DNA from: Candidatus Saccharimonadota bacterium
GTDB taxonomy: Bacteria; Patescibacteriota; Saccharimonadia; Saccharimonadales; Saccharimonadaceae
DNA: 6,330 nucleotides
Direction of reading: 5' to 3'
Assembly: GCA_002861585.1 (NCBI GenBank)
Contig: PJQJ01000017.1
Coordinates: forward strand, 15,846-22,175
In this document: positions 4,716 to 6,330 of the stretch, piece after piece
Position numbering within the stretch: position 1 is the first letter of the stretch
Layout: each line of letters starts with the position of its first letter
Notes under the pieces: generated by a model
Told to the model about the DNA's origin: nothing
Databases searched by the model: none
Seen by the model: the letters and a program-made list of their open reading frames with translations, nothing else
Translations under genes and position numbers: made by a program

Positions 4716-5849
4716 ATGAAAGTAAAAATTGAGATTGATATAAAAACGTTCGTAACTTTTTTTGCCGTTTTTGCTGGCTTTGTACTTGCTGGTTATCTGC
4801 TGACAAAACTGGTGACGCCGCTAACAATCATTTTTATATCGTTCTTCTTGGCGCTCGCTCTTAATCCTCCTGTTACGAAACTAGTTAGCTATCTTCCTGG
4901 TCATAGCCGTGTCGGCGCAACTGCCATTGCTTATGTAGGAGTTGTACTAGTCCTTGGCGGTTTTGTTGTTATTGCTGTCCCCCCGGCTATAAAACAGACT
5001 GTTAGCTTTATCGAACAGACCCCAAGCTATTTTGAGACAATTCAACGACAGCAAGACCCAGCAAGAGAATTTTTATCTCAGTATGGCCTAGAAGGTCAGT
5101 TGGATACTGCACTTGAGAATGCTCAAGACCGTGCGGCAGGCGTTGCTGCACAGATTGGTGGTACTTTTGTTGATAGTGTTGGCTACTTGCTAAACGGAGT
5201 TGTCGTTCTCTTTACTATTCTCGTTCTGACCTTTTTGATGCTGATCGAAGGACCAACATGGATGAGACGTTTGTGGTCAATATATATTGATGAAGATCGT
5301 CGCGATCGTCATCAGAGAATTGTGCACCGCATGTATCGGGTAGTGACGGCTTACGTTAACGGTCAAGTTCTGATTGCTGCAATTGCTGCCGGAAGTGCTA
5401 TGGTCGTCCTGGTGCTGCTCAGTACATCGTTTAATGTGCCGTTTACTGCAGCGCTCCCGCTGGCTGCTATCGTCTTCCTGACAACGATGATACCAATGGT
5501 TGGATCAACTATTGGTGGAGGTATTATTACTATCGTACTGCTCTTTAATGATGTGACTGCTGCGGTCATCTTCTTGGTCTTCTTTGTTGTCTATCAGCAA
5601 ATTGAAAATAACCTAGTACAACCAATCGTTCAGTCAAAAAGTGTTGAGCTTTCTGCTCTTGGCGTGATCACCGCTGTCATAATTGGCATATACCTAGCCG
5701 GAATCCTCGGTGGACTCGTTGCTATTCCGGTTGCTGCTTGTTTGAAAATTCTTATCAACGAGTACTTGGCATCACGAAAGCGGCATGTGGTCGACCAAAA
5801 GGCGTCAGTGTTTAGTAAAGTTAAGAAAACGCTCGCACAGCAGGGCTAA
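4716..5849 (+). CDS. AI-2E family transporter (PF01594-type permease)
   Basis: This 377-residue integral membrane protein belongs to the family named after the E. coli autoinducer-2 exporter TqsA. Members do varied jobs, including Na+/H+ exchange, so the name does not prove AI-2 transport. About eight membrane segments can be seen, at roughly 11-31, 34-50, 68-89, 151-177, 214-236, 243-262, 263-294 and 312-345. A soluble segment at about 90-150 lies between the third and fourth. Family signatures are NPPVTKL after helix 2 (50-56), IPMVGSTIGG (259-268) and YQQIENNLVQPIVQSKSVEL (293-312). The C-terminus is basic and cytoplasmic. Length is normal for the family. The ATG at 4716 has GAGGGG at 11 nt and a plausible promoter upstream. 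It ends 8 bp from the convergent cysS stop. The substrate is unknown. Confidence 0.93.
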   Translation: MKVKIEIDIKTFVTFFAVFAGFVLAGYLLTKLVTPLTIIFISFFLALALNPPVTKLVSYLPGHSRVGATAIAYVGVVLVLGGFVVIAVPPAIKQTVSFIEQTPSYFETIQRQQDPAREFLSQYGLEGQLDTALENAQDRAAGVAAQIGGTFVDSVGYLLNGVVVLFTILVLTFLMLIEGPTWMRRLWSIYIDEDRRDRHQRIVHRMYRVVTAYVNGQVLIAAIAAGSAMVVLVLLSTSFNVPFTAALPLAAIVFLTTMIPMVGSTIGGGIITIVLLFNDVTAAVIFLVFFVVYQQIENNLVQPIVQSKSVELSALGVITAVIIGIYLAGILGGLVAIPVAACLKILINEYLASRKRHVVDQKASVFSKVKKTLAQQG

Positions 5850-5857
5850 GAGGCCAA

Positions 5858-6330
5858 CTATGAGCGATGCCAGATAGCGCCGTGGGCGCTATCTTTTATT
5901 GCCAGGCCTTGGCTCAGCAGTTCATCGCGCAGTTTATCAGATGTCTCCCAATCCTTCTGCTGGCGCGCACGTTGACGGTCATGAATAAGAGATCGTTGCT
6001 CGTCAGTAATGTCTGGAGTTGCCTCAATAACAGCAAGACCAAGTGTCTTATCAATCTCGCTCAAAAAGATGTTGAAAGAATGTAAGTCCTCAGTCATTAA
6101 GACTGATCCTTCAATAGTACTGAAGGCCTCTTCGACTGCTGATAGCGCAAGCGGGGTATTAAGATCATCGTTCAGTGCGTTCTTAAGGGCTTGTCTTGCT
6201 GTTACTATCGCCTCTTCAACCCTACTAGGTGCGTTATTATCATCAACAATAACGTCATCAATAGACTGCCAACGTAGTTCTGCAACTCCACGCCAATGTT
6301 TCAGGCGTTGACTTGCTGCTTGCAGGTTAT
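5858..6330 (-). CDS. cysS: Cysteinyl-tRNA synthetase, C-terminal part (5' end outside window)
   Basis: This is the C-terminal 156 residues of the enzyme that charges tRNA-Cys with cysteine; the frame stays open to the window edge. The visible part starts NLQAASQRLKHWRGVAELRW, which fits the tRNA-binding helical (DALR) domain. It continues with ALNDDLNTPLALSAVEE, a strong CysS signature, and ends in the anticodon-binding tail RQQKDWETSDKLRDELLSQG followed by LAIKDSAHGAIWHRS. The class I HIGH and KMSKS motifs and the zinc site lie upstream, outside the window. With a usual length of about 450-470 residues, about a third is present. The apparent ATG at 6097 is an internal methionine, because coding similarity continues upstream of it. 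The last codons double as the terminator of the convergent permease gene. Confidence 0.95.
   Translation of the reverse strand, partial: NLQAASQRLKHWRGVAELRWQSIDDVIVDDNNAPSRVEEAIVTARQALKNALNDDLNTPLALSAVEEAFSTIEGSVLMTEDLHSFNIFLSEIDKTLGLAVIEATPDITDEQRSLIHDRQRARQQKDWETSDKLRDELLSQGLAIKDSAHGAIWHRS
5872..5894 (+). terminator. Rho-independent terminator of the AI-2E permease, inside cysS
   Basis: AGATAGCGCC (5872-5881) and GGCGCTATCT (5885-5894) form a perfect 10-bp, GC-rich stem with a GTG loop. On the plus strand it is followed directly by TTTATT, giving the U-tail. It lies 22 bp after the permease stop codon and wholly within the last codons of convergent cysS (KDSAHGAI). On the minus strand the stem is followed by GGCATCG, so it should not terminate cysS. 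Confidence 0.85.

Noticed and set aside
4697..4732. An 11-codon open frame overlapping the start of the AI-2E gene, as a possible leader peptide
   Set aside because: Its ATG is only about 3 nt from the inferred transcript start, and the peptide (MRGTGCNESKN) has no regulatory codon run. Chance is the simpler explanation.
4716..5849. Naming the permease as an AI-2 quorum-sensing exporter (tqsA)
   Set aside because: Family membership is clear but does not fix the substrate, and no luxS or AI-2 related gene is nearby.
6009..6311. A 100-codon open frame on the + strand near the window end
   Set aside because: It is antisense to cysS, whose reading frame shows clear family signatures over the same bases.
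1..6330. Mobile element, CRISPR array, tRNA/rRNA, phage or toxin-antitoxin genes
   Set aside because: I found no transposase or integrase motifs, no regularly spaced direct repeats, and no tRNA-like cloverleaf. All open stretches are explained by the genes and short intergenic sites listed.

Overview
The window holds eight genes on both strands and looks like ordinary chromosome from a small bacterial genome. The best guess for the source is a Candidate Phyla Radiation (Patescibacteria) organism, possibly Candidatus Saccharibacteria. The reasons are the compact convergent and divergent layout, a CheY-like regulator with a K-A-W-A-S-P segment after the conserved lysine, an AI-2E family permease beside cysS, and few Shine-Dalgarno sequences. 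This is an impression from style and gene mix, not from a marker gene. The standard genetic code fits: no gene has an internal TGA.

Layout: (1) 1-1014 (+): the 3' part of a sensor histidine kinase, cut by the window edge, followed after 67 bp by a stand-alone receiver-domain response regulator. (2) 1052-1723 (-): a Crp/Fnr family transcription factor, convergent with the regulator and divergent from the next gene. Its upstream region carries two adjacent palindromes, one with GTA-N8-TAC spacing. (3) 1922-2922 (+): a small unrecognised protein, then a membrane-anchored NodB-type polysaccharide deacetylase whose ATG directly abuts a 19-bp palindrome. (4) 2928-4571 (-): an FAD-linked D-lactate/glycolate dehydrogenase-type oxidase, convergent with the deacetylase with only 5 bp between stop codons. 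(5) 4716-5849 (+): an AI-2E family permease, divergent from the oxidase. (6) 5858-6330 (-): the C-terminal third of cysteinyl-tRNA synthetase, convergent with the permease and cut by the window edge.

How it works together: the kinase and receiver probably form a phosphorelay whose output lies elsewhere, because the receiver has no effector domain. The Crp/Fnr protein probably regulates itself and perhaps the small gene across the divergent intergenic region. The deacetylase (envelope glycan), permease (membrane) and oxidase (2-hydroxyacid oxidation) show no obvious common pathway.

The most interesting signals are regulatory. Convergent genes end within 5-8 bp of each other, and candidate terminator hairpins are embedded in the coding sequence of the opposing gene. 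Two genes have a -10-like hexamer 6-7 nt before the ATG and no Shine-Dalgarno, as expected for leaderless mRNA. I found no mobile element, CRISPR array, RNA gene, phage gene or clearly new multi-gene system.
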